From Lachnospiraceae bacterium (GTDB taxonomy: Bacteria > Bacillota > Clostridia > Lachnospirales > Lachnospiraceae): a stretch of 41,867 bases of DNA. The notes under the pieces were generated by a model, which saw nothing but the letters and a program-made list of their open reading frames with translations, did not search any database and had not been told where the DNA came from. Position 1 is the first letter of the stretch. Each line of letters begins with the position of its first letter. The stretch is from the NCBI GenBank assembly GCA_017532145.1, contig JAFXJR010000041.1, forward strand, positions 1 through 41,867, read 5' to 3'. This document shows positions 34,708-41,867 of this stretch, piece after piece. A program made the position numbers and the translations under genes.

Positions 34708-35613
34708 CTATGGCAGTAATTCATCAATAATATGAACTAAATTACCAATTTCAGGCTTTGAAAGTTGTGCATCAGCTCCCAGAGATTCTCCCTTTTTCCT
34801 CATCTCCTCATTAACAAGTGATGAAAAAATAATAACAGGAATATCTTTTGTATCCTCATCTTCTTTGACTAGCTTCGTCAAATGATGACCATCCATTACC
34901 GGCATTTCAATGTCTGTAATTATACACTGTACATGTTCATGCAGTGTACCATCCTCCTTACACTGCTGAATAACCTCATAGGCCTGTCTACCGTTTTCTG
35001 TATGGATTAAATTTGTGTATCCTGCCTGCTTCAAAGATTCTACTATCAGCTTATTCAGCAGAGGAGAATCTTCTACAATCAGAATCGGAACGCCACGTTG
35101 TGGCCTGGTTCCTAATGCATCAATTTCGGAAATTTTTAATCCGGTCTCCGGATTAATATCTGTAACAATTTTCTCAAAGTCCAGAATAATAATCAGCTTT
35201 CCATCTATCTTAATAATACCTGTAGAAATACCATCCTCACTGGTAGATACCGTAGAACCAGGCTTGATAATCTGTTTCCATGATACTCTGTGTATTCCCA
35301 GGACCGCATCTACATGAAAAGCTATATCCAGGCTATTGAAGTTAGTAATAATAAACAGGGAGTTTTCTTTTTCACTATCTGCATAATCCCGCATCTGCAG
35401 ACAATTTCTCAGATTTATGGCGGTAATCATGGTATCTCTTGGCATAAAAATCCTTTCAATACTGGGATGGGAATTTGGTACAGGAGTTACCTCCTGATAA
35501 GGAATAATTTCCCGAATCTTAGCCACATTAATTCCATAATGCTGACCTTCCAATAAAAACTCCAACACTTCTAACTCATTCGTACCACTATCCAGCAGAA
35601 TATTTGTATCCAT
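34708..35613 (-). CDS. CheV-type chemotaxis protein (CheW domain plus receiver)
   Basis: This 301-residue protein has an N-terminal CheW-like domain (about 12-155: EVLEFLLEGQHYGINVAKIR, GIIKIDGKLIIILDFEKI). A C-terminal response-regulator receiver follows (about 175-301) with acidic pocket EDS at 181-183, phosphorylated Asp234 (CIITDIEMPVMDG), and a Lys near residue 286 (AQLSKPEI). CheV couples receptors to CheA and adapts by phosphorylation. AGGTGG lies seven bases before the ATG at 35613. No other chemotaxis gene is nearby, and CheV-like proteins also occur in non-flagellated relatives, so it does not prove motility. Confidence 0.9.
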   Translation of the reverse strand: MDTNILLDSGTNELEVLEFLLEGQHYGINVAKIREIIPYQEVTPVPNSHPSIERIFMPRDTMITAINLRNCLQMRDYADSEKENSLFIITNFNSLDIAFHVDAVLGIHRVSWKQIIKPGSTVSTSEDGISTGIIKIDGKLIIILDFEKIVTDINPETGLKISEIDALGTRPQRGVPILIVEDSPLLNKLIVESLKQAGYTNLIHTENGRQAYEVIQQCKEDGTLHEHVQCIITDIEMPVMDGHHLTKLVKEDEDTKDIPVIIFSSLVNEEMRKKGESLGADAQLSKPEIGNLVHIIDELLP

Positions 35614-35671
35614 ATCTAATCCACCTCGCAACATTTATTAAAAATTATCCTCTGTATTGTAAGCTGGATTA

Positions 35672-35700
35672 ATTATAACATACTTTTAAAAAAAATAACA
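35672..35700 (-). promoter_or_regulatory. Candidate promoter of cheV
   Basis: On the minus strand an extended -10 box TG-T-TATAAT (TATAAT at 35672-35677) follows TGTTAT (35695-35700) with 17 bases between. The extended -10 can compensate for the weak -35. The leader would be about 52 bases. The same stretch is the only sequence between cheV and the CoA-transferase stop at 35709. Confidence 0.45.
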
Positions 35701-35708
35701 TACAATCA

Positions 35709-37049
35709 TTATCTTTTATTTGATTTTTTCCAAATACGCATTTTCTCTGCTTCCTGAATTAACTCATCTCTGAAATCAGGATGTGCAATACTAATAATCG
35801 CCTCTGCCTTCTGCCAGGTTGTCATTCCCTTAATATCAACTAAACCATGTTCTGTTACCAAAATATGGGTATTGGCTCTGGTATCTGTAACAATAGAACC
35901 AGTCTTCAGCGTAGGTACCAATCTGGACTTTACCTCACCATCCTTAGTCTTAAAGGTAGATGAGCAGCAGATAAAACTCTTACCACCCTTAGACAGATAA
36001 GCTCCCAGTACAAAATCCAACTGACCACCTGCTCCACTGATATGTGCAGTACCTGAACTTTCAGAACTAATCTGACCAAACAAATCCACCTCTACCGCAT
36101 TGTTAATCGACATAAAATTATCGATGGAAGCCAATGTTCTGATATCGTTTGTATAGTTTACAGGAGCAGCCATTACCTTTGGATTTTCATTCAGGAAGTC
36201 ATACATCTTCTGAGTACCTGCGGCAAAAGCAAAGCACTGTCTTCCCTTATCAATGCTCTTTTTCATACCAGTTACTCTTCCGGCCTCAGTCATCTCTACA
36301 AAAGCATCCACATACATTTCCGTATGCACACCCAAATCCTTTAAATCAGACTGGGCAATCAGTTTTCCTACTGCATTAGGCATACCACCAATTCCCAACT
36401 GAATACAAGCCCCATCAGGAATCTGTGCAGTGATAAATTCTGCTACCTTCATATCAATTTCTGTAGCTGCTGCAGAACCTAATTCTGCCATCGGGTCATG
36501 TCTGCCCTCTACAATCATATCCACCTGGGAAATATGGAAGCTTTCCTCAAAACCACCATAGCATCTGGGCAGATTCTTATTTACCTCTACAATAATCTTT
36601 TTTGAATTTTCAGCAGCTGCCACCAAGTGAGAAGGATTGGGACCCAGATTAAAATAACCATGCTCGTCCATCTCTGCCACCTGTACCATCAGTACATCAT
36701 TCCCAATAATATGGTCTCTATAATATCTGGGAAGCTCAGAATAACGGATTGGTGCATAGAAGCAAGCGCCTGTAGCAATGTGCTTTCTTTCTACACCACT
36801 CATATGCCAAGAATTCCAGATAAAATGCTCTGCTGGATCGGGTACATCAAAAATAGCCGGCTTCCACAGGCAGACACCACCTCTTACCTTAACATCATTT
36901 AATTCTGCATAACGAGCTGCCAGAGCCTCATCCAATACTCTGGGATGGCCACTGCACCATCCATAGTCTACCCAATCCCCGCTCTTTATTATGCTGACTG
37001 CTTCCTGAGCAGTACATAATTTCTGTTCATACATTTTCCTTACGTCCAT
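35709..37049 (-). CDS. Butyryl-CoA:acetate / acetyl-CoA hydrolase-family CoA-transferase
   Basis: This 446-residue protein resembles butyrate-producer CoA-transferases (But/4-hydroxybutyrate CoA-transferase family) over its full length: [24 protein letters not shown] at the start, [14 protein letters not shown] (residues 215-228), and [13 protein letters not shown] with the likely catalytic Glu244. [27 protein letters not shown] and [14 protein letters not shown] close the protein. It would move CoA between acyl-CoA and acetate or a similar acid. GGAGG lies six bases before the ATG. Exact acid specificity (butyrate, propionate or other) cannot be fixed from sequence; residues after DYGW ([11 protein letters not shown]) differ from the classical Roseburia enzyme as I remember it. 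Confidence 0.85.
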   Translation of the reverse strand: MDVRKMYEQKLCTAQEAVSIIKSGDWVDYGWCSGHPRVLDEALAARYAELNDVKVRGGVCLWKPAIFDVPDPAEHFIWNSWHMSGVERKHIATGACFYAPIRYSELPRYYRDHIIGNDVLMVQVAEMDEHGYFNLGPNPSHLVAAAENSKKIIVEVNKNLPRCYGGFEESFHISQVDMIVEGRHDPMAELGSAAATEIDMKVAEFITAQIPDGACIQLGIGGMPNAVGKLIAQSDLKDLGVHTEMYVDAFVEMTEAGRVTGMKKSIDKGRQCFAFAAGTQKMYDFLNENPKVMAAPVNYTNDIRTLASIDNFMSINNAVEVDLFGQISSESSGTAHISGAGGQLDFVLGAYLSKGGKSFICCSSTFKTKDGEVKSRLVPTLKTGSIVTDTRANTHILVTEHGLVDIKGMTTWQKAEAIISIAHPDFRDELIQEAEKMRIWKKSNKR

Positions 37050-37150
37050 ATCTTTCCTCCATATTTATCTTTTATTTCTATTTTTTATTCTCAGTTAATA
37101 ATTCTAACTATTACTTCTACTCAGCATCTTCTATACGCGGACTATTCCGA

Positions 37151-37179
37151 CTTATAGAAGTCAAAATTTCTTGCTTCAA
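37151..37179 (-). promoter_or_regulatory. Candidate promoter of the CoA-transferase gene
   Basis: On the minus strand TTGAAG (37174-37179) is 17 bases before TATAAG (37151-37156), giving a leader of about 95 bases. A small GACTT/AAGTC inverted repeat overlaps the -10 box. The remaining sequence of the 390-base gap (37050-37441) holds no other gene I can support. Confidence 0.4.
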
Positions 37180-37392
37180 CCACTGCTGTATAGACGGATA
37201 CCTTACAATATCACCATGTCTTACACAGTGTCCACAAACGTTAGATTCGTGCTAATTCCCTTCCTACCATAAGAAACTTCAGACCACCAAAGGCATACAC
37301 ATTTCTTCTGATAATATATTTTAACTACATAGCTATCTCTATCACAAATATAACCACAATACTTCCCAAGGATTGACACATTGGATAAACAA

Positions 37393-37423
37393 AAGCAACC
37401 CCAGTAAAAAACTGAGGCTGCTT
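37393..37423 (-). terminator. Intrinsic terminator after fprA
   Basis: On the minus strand AAGCAGCCTCAG (37412-37423) pairs with CTGGGGTTGCTT (37393-37404), twelve pairs with two wobbles. TTTTGTTT follows. It lies 18 bases after the fprA stop and ends the acyl-CoA-dehydrogenase/fprA transcript. Confidence 0.88.
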
Positions 37424-37441
37424 TACATTACTGTTTACCAA

Positions 37442-38647
37442 TTATTTTTCAATTGACTTAATCAGCGCATCAGCAAGTGCGTCGAATTCGGGTTCATTTG
37501 TCTCATTAGCGGATGAGTTTACAGACACCTGTGAGCCTAATACCAGACATTCCTTCAACTCTTCATTAATGAAGGTTCTCATTAAATCACCTGACTTAAT
37601 CGCCCAAGTACCATTCTCAATGATACCAAAAGTTCTCTTCTGGAAATTCAGAGTCTTAAGGTGATGAAGGAAATCATACATCACAGGATAAATCTGTAGA
37701 TTGTAAGTAACGGATGCCAGTACAATATGGCTGTATTTAAATGCTTCAGCAACCAGATAAGACACATGTGTGCTGGAAACATCATATACTGCCACATTTG
37801 TCATACCCTTTTGGCAAAGAGTAGAGGCCAAATCCTGTGCTGCTGCTTCAGTATTTCCATACATAGAAGCATAAACAATCAGTACACCTTTCTCTTCAGG
37901 CTCATATCTGCTCCACTTATCATGCTTATCAATATAATAATTTAAATCAGTACGCCAAACCGGACCATGCAGAGGACAGAACATCTTAATCGGAACTCCG
38001 CCTGCCTTCTGCAACAGATACTGTACAAAAGGTCCATATTTTCCAACAATATTGCAGAAGTATCTTCTTGCATCATCAATCCAGTCTCTATCAAAGTTTA
38101 CCTCGTCATTAAAGAGCTTACCATCCAAGGAACCGAAGGAACCAAAAGCATCTGCAGAGAAAAGTACACCATTGGTTGTATCAAAAGTAACCATCGCCTC
38201 AGGCCAATGCACCATAGGTGCAGCTACAAAAGTTACTTCATGCTTTCCAAAGGACTTGGTATCTCCCTCCTTTACTTCTTCTTTTCTGCCCTCAATCTTA
38301 AATCCAAACTGATGCATAAACATAAACGATTTCTCATTACTGATTACCTTGCATTCAGGATATCTAATCAGCACCTCTTCCATAGAAGCTGCATGGTCTG
38401 GCTCCATATGGTTAATCACCAAATAATCTAATGCCTTTCCATTCAGTACTTCTTCTACATTTTTAATAAAATCCCTACAGCCGGACCAGTCAACTGTATC
38501 AAACAGAACTGTCTTCTCATCCATCAAAAGATATGAGTTATAGGAAACACCTCTTGGAATGGGATGTATATTCTCAAACAGATGGGTACGTTTGTCATTC
38601 GTACCAACCCAGTACAAATCATCAGTTACCTTTCTAACACTGCTCAT
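37442..38647 (-). CDS. FprA-family A-type flavoprotein (flavodiiron oxygen/NO reductase)
   Basis: This 401-residue protein has an N-terminal metallo-beta-lactamase-like diiron domain and a C-terminal flavodoxin domain (about 254-400, FMN loop IVYASMYGNTEAAAQ). All diiron ligands are present: His80, Glu82, Asp84 (NHMEPDHAAS), His147 (MVHWPE), Asp166 (SADAFGS) and His227 (PLHGPVW). Such enzymes reduce oxygen to water, or nitric oxide to nitrous oxide, with electrons from rubredoxin. That fits its place 33 bases after a gene whose product ends in a rubredoxin domain. AGGAGG lies ten bases before the ATG. It probably protects an anaerobe from oxygen. Confidence 0.94.
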   Translation of the reverse strand: MSSVRKVTDDLYWVGTNDKRTHLFENIHPIPRGVSYNSYLLMDEKTVLFDTVDWSGCRDFIKNVEEVLNGKALDYLVINHMEPDHAASMEEVLIRYPECKVISNEKSFMFMHQFGFKIEGRKEEVKEGDTKSFGKHEVTFVAAPMVHWPEAMVTFDTTNGVLFSADAFGSFGSLDGKLFNDEVNFDRDWIDDARRYFCNIVGKYGPFVQYLLQKAGGVPIKMFCPLHGPVWRTDLNYYIDKHDKWSRYEPEEKGVLIVYASMYGNTEAAAQDLASTLCQKGMTNVAVYDVSSTHVSYLVAEAFKYSHIVLASVTYNLQIYPVMYDFLHHLKTLNFQKRTFGIIENGTWAIKSGDLMRTFINEELKECLVLGSQVSVNSSANETNEPEFDALADALIKSIEK

Positions 38648-38680
38648 AGTATAACTACCTCCTTGTTCTATTTATCTATC

Positions 38681-40600
38681 TTATATTGATGATGGGATAA
38701 AGTTCTCCCTCTCTTCTCCACACTCAGGGCAGGTCCACTCTTCAGGCAGACTCTTATAGCTTGTACCCGGTGCAATATCGCCTTCTTCATCTCCATTCTC
38801 AGGAATATATTCATATCCACAGCCAAGGCAGAGATATCTTCCTACCGGAGCCGGATTAGGTTCTTCTGCAACGGCTCGCTTCATCTTCACCATCGGAGGT
38901 GCAGGCTTTTTCTCATTACCATCATCCAATGCTTCTGTCAACAGAGGCAGAATCTCATTCAAATCACCTACAATACCATAATCAGCATTCTTAAAGATAG
39001 GTGCATTGGCATTCTTATTAATTGCTACAATAGTTGCTGCCTCTTTGATACCCTTCAAATGCTGACCCGCACCAGAAATACCGCAGGCAATATAAAGATT
39101 ACCTGTAAACTTCTGTCCACTCATACCAACATAACGGTTCAAAGGTACATACATCAATTGCTCTGCAACCGGTCTGGAAGAACCTACTGCTGCTCCTGCT
39201 GCTTTTGCTAAGTCATAAACAAGCTGCATATTCTCTTTGCTACCAATACCCTTTCCTGCACTAACTACTCTCTCAGCAGAAATAATCGGTGTATCAATAT
39301 CAATACCAACAGAGAAGTCGTGTCCATCAGCTTTCAGACAGTCTACCAACTGTTTTACCTTATCTTCAGAACTTCCTTCTTTGAAAATCATCTTCTTACG
39401 GTTGCCTGTAACAGCTCCCTTCTTCTTTGGCTTCGCTGCTGTACCAGAAGATTTTGCAGCCTTACCCAAAATATAAGAAGAAATAACCACATTTTGAATT
39501 TCATTAGTTCCTTCATAAATTGTACAAATCTTGGCATCACGGTATGCACGCTCTACATCCATACCCTTCAGATAACCTGTTCCTCCAAAAATCTGAAGAG
39601 AATCATTTACTACCTCCAGACAGATATCAGATGCATACTTTTTAGCCATTGCTGCTTCCATTCCATAAGGCTCATGATGCTCCTTTAACTCAGCCGCACT
39701 ATAAACCAGAAATCTAGCTGCACGAATCTTAGTAGCCATTTCTGCAATCTTAAACTGAATCGCCTGTAACTGGGCAATAGGCGCATTAAACTGCTCTCTT
39801 TCCTTAGCATATTCCACAGCTGCCTCATAAGCCCCCTGAGCAATACCCAAAGCCTGAGCTGCGATACCAATACGACCACCATCCAAGGTGGACATAGCAA
39901 TCTTAAAGCCCTGTCCCTCTTTGCCAAGCAGGTTTTCCTTAGGAACCTTTACATTGTCGAACAGTAACTGTGCTGTAGCTGAAGAACGGATACCCAGCTT
40001 GTCATAATGATCACCAAAGGTAAATCCTTCCCAACCTTTTTCAACGATAAAAGCACTAATCCCCTTTGTACCAATACCTGGTGTTGTTACAGCAAAAACT
40101 ATATATATATCAGCTTCACCACCATTAGTGATAAAGATTTTTTCACCATTCAGTAAATAATAGTCTCCCATCAGCTCTGCAGTAGTCTCTGTTCCACCTG
40201 CATCAGAACCTGCATTAGGCTCAGTCAGACCAAAAGCACCTATCTTTTCACCTTTAGCTAATGGAACCAGATATTTCTGTTTCTGTTCTTCAGTACCAAA
40301 AGCAAAAATAGGATATGTACCTAAAGATACATGTGCAGATAAAATAACACCTGTTCCTCCATCTACACGAGAGAGTTCCTCCACTCCGATAGCATAACTA
40401 ATAATATCCTTACCCATACCACCATACTCTACAGGATAGGGTAGTCCCATATATCCCCTCTTTCCAAAATCTTTAATCTGCTCTTTGGGGAATTCACTAT
40501 TCTTATCCAACATAAAGGCAATGGGTTTAATCTCTCTTTCCACCCATTCCCTGATATCAGCACGAAGCTGTTCATGCTCTTCTGATGTCTTGTAATACAT
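38681..40600 (-). CDS. Acyl-CoA dehydrogenase / EtfA FAD-domain / rubredoxin fusion protein
   Basis: The 639-residue protein joins three redox modules. Residues 1-382 are a short-chain-type acyl-CoA dehydrogenase (GAFGLTEPNAGSDAGG, LQIFGGTGYLKG, catalytic base Glu363 in IYEGTNEIQ). Residues about 441-555 are the C-terminal FAD-binding domain of EtfA (VSAGKGIGSKENM, VGMSGQKFTGNLYIACGISG, VAINKNANAPIF). Residues 588-635 are rubredoxin, with iron cysteines Cys591, Cys594, Cys624 and Cys627. The EtfA N-terminal domain and all of EtfB are missing, so flavin-based bifurcation is not expected. Electrons could run acyl-CoA FAD to Etf FAD to rubredoxin within one chain, then to FprA encoded next. AGGAGG lies nine bases before the ATG. 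Confidence 0.93.
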   Translation of the reverse strand: MYYKTSEEHEQLRADIREWVEREIKPIAFMLDKNSEFPKEQIKDFGKRGYMGLPYPVEYGGMGKDIISYAIGVEELSRVDGGTGVILSAHVSLGTYPIFAFGTEEQKQKYLVPLAKGEKIGAFGLTEPNAGSDAGGTETTAELMGDYYLLNGEKIFITNGGEADIYIVFAVTTPGIGTKGISAFIVEKGWEGFTFGDHYDKLGIRSSATAQLLFDNVKVPKENLLGKEGQGFKIAMSTLDGGRIGIAAQALGIAQGAYEAAVEYAKEREQFNAPIAQLQAIQFKIAEMATKIRAARFLVYSAAELKEHHEPYGMEAAMAKKYASDICLEVVNDSLQIFGGTGYLKGMDVERAYRDAKICTIYEGTNEIQNVVISSYILGKAAKSSGTAAKPKKKGAVTGNRKKMIFKEGSSEDKVKQLVDCLKADGHDFSVGIDIDTPIISAERVVSAGKGIGSKENMQLVYDLAKAAGAAVGSSRPVAEQLMYVPLNRYVGMSGQKFTGNLYIACGISGAGQHLKGIKEAATIVAINKNANAPIFKNADYGIVGDLNEILPLLTEALDDGNEKKPAPPMVKMKRAVAEEPNPAPVGRYLCLGCGYEYIPENGDEEGDIAPGTSYKSLPEEWTCPECGEERENFIPSSI

Positions 40601-40676
40601 AATGCTGATCCTCCTTCCTAATTATCCTCTGCACTTTGATTAAATTTTATATGATAAAATTTATTATTTTATACAT

Positions 40677-40726
40677 ATTATATAATAAAATTCAAAAAAG
40701 TATGTAACAAAAGTTACATACTTTTG
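40677..40726 (-). promoter_or_regulatory. Crp/Fnr-type operator and promoter of the acyl-CoA dehydrogenase/fprA unit
   Basis: A 30-base perfect palindrome (40697-40726) contains TGTAA-CAAAAG-TTACA (40703-40718), the two-half-site layout of CRP/FNR-family operators. On the minus strand a perfect TATAAT lies at 40677-40682 with no good -35 box. If transcription starts near 40670, the operator centre is at about -41, the class II activation position. The same palindrome, with six T residues after it, could also end the transcript of the regulator gene 34 bases upstream, so it may do both jobs. Confidence 0.6.
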
Positions 40727-40759
40727 AAAAATTACAATATTACAAAAAATTTTCCATTT

Positions 40760-41461
40760 TTATAATAGATTTTCCATTTTTTCCCTATCTACGACTTTTA
40801 TTTTATGTTTCTCTACTTCAATTAATCCTTCTTCTTGTAGTCTCATAAGAGTTCTTGAAAGAGATGGTCTGGCAACTCCAAAAAAAGAAGCCATTTCTTC
40901 TCTTTTCATTTTTAGTCTAACCACACCATAATCATCCATATTATCCAGAAGCCAGGTAAAAATCTTTTCTTGTAAAGAAGAATGATTTACTACATCCAAT
41001 TTTTTAATAGCCAACCATTCTTTTTCTGAAAGAATTTCCAGCATATTTTTAATTAATTGTGCATGATGAGTACACGCATCATTACAAAAACAATAAAAAA
41101 ACTGCCAAGGAATCTGTAATACTTCTACATCCGTAATTGCTTCAATATCATACCAATATTTATTATAGTTACCAAAAAAATAATGCTCTCCAAAAATAGT
41201 ATTTTCTTCTACTTCATAAAGAATATTCTTTTTCCCTGAACTTAAATTTCTAACAATGGCTACTCTTCCACATAATAATACAAATATAGTTTCTGGTTTT
41301 TCCCCCTGATTACAGATTAATGCTCCATGTGAATACTTTTTTTTCACTGCCTGAGAACATAGTATCATCTGCTGAATACAAGATTCCTCAATATTCTGAA
41401 AAAGTTTATTATTCTTTATCAAAGAAATACCTTCAGAGATATTCTTCGTTGTATATTTCAT
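40760..41461 (-). CDS. Crp/Fnr-family transcriptional regulator
   Basis: This 233-residue protein has an N-terminal cNMP-binding-type beta-roll (about 20-120: GALICNQGEKPETIFVLLCG, FGEHYFFGN). A dimer helix and a C-terminal winged helix follow (MKREEMASFFGVARPSLSRT, then LMRLQEEGLIEV, about 185-217). Seven cysteines (28, 35, 50, 64, 124, 126, 130) are present. They include a CFCNDAC cluster that could bind metal or sense redox, though no classical FNR N-terminal Cys set is seen. The beta-roll lacks a clear cAMP-binding R-x-A-S motif. AGAGGA lies ten bases before the ATG. It precedes the acyl-CoA dehydrogenase gene, with its likely operator between them. Confidence 0.9.
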   Translation of the reverse strand: MKYTTKNISEGISLIKNNKLFQNIEESCIQQMILCSQAVKKKYSHGALICNQGEKPETIFVLLCGRVAIVRNLSSGKKNILYEVEENTIFGEHYFFGNYNKYWYDIEAITDVEVLQIPWQFFYCFCNDACTHHAQLIKNMLEILSEKEWLAIKKLDVVNHSSLQEKIFTWLLDNMDDYGVVRLKMKREEMASFFGVARPSLSRTLMRLQEEGLIEVEKHKIKVVDREKMENLL

Positions 41462-41500
41462 TTTTAACTTATCCTCTTACATATGTTTTTATATATAATT

Positions 41501-41529
41501 AAAAAAAACTACCATATAAATGATAGTTT
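41501..41529 (-). terminator. Terminator between the rRNA operon and the regulator gene
   Basis: On the minus strand AAACTATCAT (41520-41529) pairs with ATGGTAGTTT (41506-41515), ten pairs with one wobble and loop TTAT. At least eight T residues follow. Upstream a second stem, TACACCT/AGGTGTA (41539-41545, 41556-41562), precedes it. The two lie about 160 to 190 bases after the 23S gene end and close the rRNA transcript. Confidence 0.85.
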
Positions 41530-41688
41530 AAAGCAATATACACCTACCACATAGGAGGTGTAATTTAAGCCTGATGGTCTAAAACGGTATATTCTCAAAT
41601 TTTACTATTAAAAGGGATACCCTCAAAACCGAACACCTTTTCCTCTACTCTCTCCATCTTCCTCTTCCCAGCTTCCCCAGCCTTCCTG

Positions 41689-41867
41689 GATAAGCCCTCG
41701 GCCGATTAGTACCGGTCAGCTCCACACATTACTGTGCTTCCACCTCCTGCCTATCTACCCCGTACTCTACGGGGGGCCTTACTATCTTTTGATATGGGAT
41801 ATCTCATCTTGAGGGGGGCTTCACGCTTAGATGCCTTCAGCGTTTATCCCTTCCGGACTTGGCTACC
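41689..41867 (-). rRNA. 23S ribosomal RNA, 3' end (partial)
   Basis: The reverse complement of the right edge reads as the 3' terminal part of 23S rRNA: GGTAGCCAAGTCCGGAAGGG, GATAAACGCTGAAGGCATCT, AAGCGTGAAGCCCCCCTCAA, then GAGCTGACCGGTACTAATCG and GCCGAGGGCTTATCC. The gene continues beyond the window; the 3' boundary is estimated to within a few bases. No 5S rRNA is found between it and the terminator at 41501-41529. Confidence 0.95.

Noticed and set aside
34708-35613. Motility locus
   Set aside because: Only one CheV-type gene is present. No flagellar or other chemotaxis genes are nearby, and cheV-like genes also occur in non-motile relatives.
37142-37210. Short minus-strand frame ending NFDFYKSE before the CoA-transferase
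   Set aside because: Only about 22 codons, no start or ribosome site, and a second frame in the same stretch is also open. It may be a gene remnant but cannot be supported; the promoter candidate overlaps it.
1-41867. CRISPR array or prophage
   Set aside because: No regularly spaced direct repeats and no phage structural, integrase or cas genes were seen.

Overview
The window is a low-to-mid GC, Gram-positive type chromosome segment. It shows lipoproteins with lipoboxes, strong AGGAGG-type ribosome binding sites, several GTG starts, an HPr/EII phosphotransferase system, a BglG/LicT antiterminator, and the anaerobe set of butyryl/acetyl-CoA transferase, flavodiiron protein and rubredoxin. Taken together this fits an obligately anaerobic Clostridia member, most likely Lachnospiraceae (Blautia/Dorea/Roseburia neighbourhood). 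The genus is not decidable from the sequence alone. Except for one PD-(D/E)XK gene near the left end, every gene, the tRNA and the rRNA lie on the minus strand, so the window reads right to left.

From right to left: the 3' part of a 23S rRNA enters at the right edge with no 5S gene after it, followed by a strong terminator. Next is a Crp/Fnr-family regulator and a two-gene unit: a three-part acyl-CoA dehydrogenase / EtfA FAD domain / rubredoxin fusion, and a flavodiiron protein (FprA). A perfect palindrome with CRP/FNR layout (TGTAA-N6-TTACA) lies about 41 bases upstream of the start site predicted from a TATAAT box. After a terminator come a butyryl/acetyl-CoA:CoA-transferase with its own promoter, a CheV-type CheW-receiver protein, and a degenerate class-M-sirtuin-like protein. 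Then come an unrecognised 570-residue membrane protein with the histidine/purine-linking pair hisH-hisF, then ung with a diaminopimelate-decarboxylase gene, and a tRNA-Leu(CAA).

The middle is an amino-sugar PTS locus. A sigma-A-like promoter, a canonical LicT-class RAT overlapping an intrinsic terminator, licT, EIIA, an HPr lacking the regulatory Ser46, and the EIIBC gene nagE form one unit. nagB and nagA follow after a terminator, with a palindromic operator candidate. Imported GlcNAc-6-phosphate would be deacetylated (NagA) and deaminated/isomerised (NagB) to fructose-6-phosphate. Three related intergenic repeat fragments are scattered in and beside this locus.

Next is a run of housekeeping genes: a small zinc-finger membrane protein, polA (split by an apparent one-base frameshift before motif C), coaE, a large FtsA-like protein with a beta-grasp-like tail, a YycJ/WalJ-type metallo-hydrolase, and an ACT-domain/PFL (UPF0210) pair ending at a 17-bp hairpin. 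The last unit is a seven-gene run: solute-binding lipoprotein, two sugar-type ABC permeases, a HlyD/MacA-like adaptor, a truncated MacB-like membrane protein, a second related solute-binding lipoprotein, and a fused homocysteine methyltransferase/methylenetetrahydrofolate reductase. It has no ATPase. This mixed importer/adaptor locus and the acyl-CoA-dehydrogenase/rubredoxin/FprA unit with its built-in operator are the best candidates for underdescribed systems.
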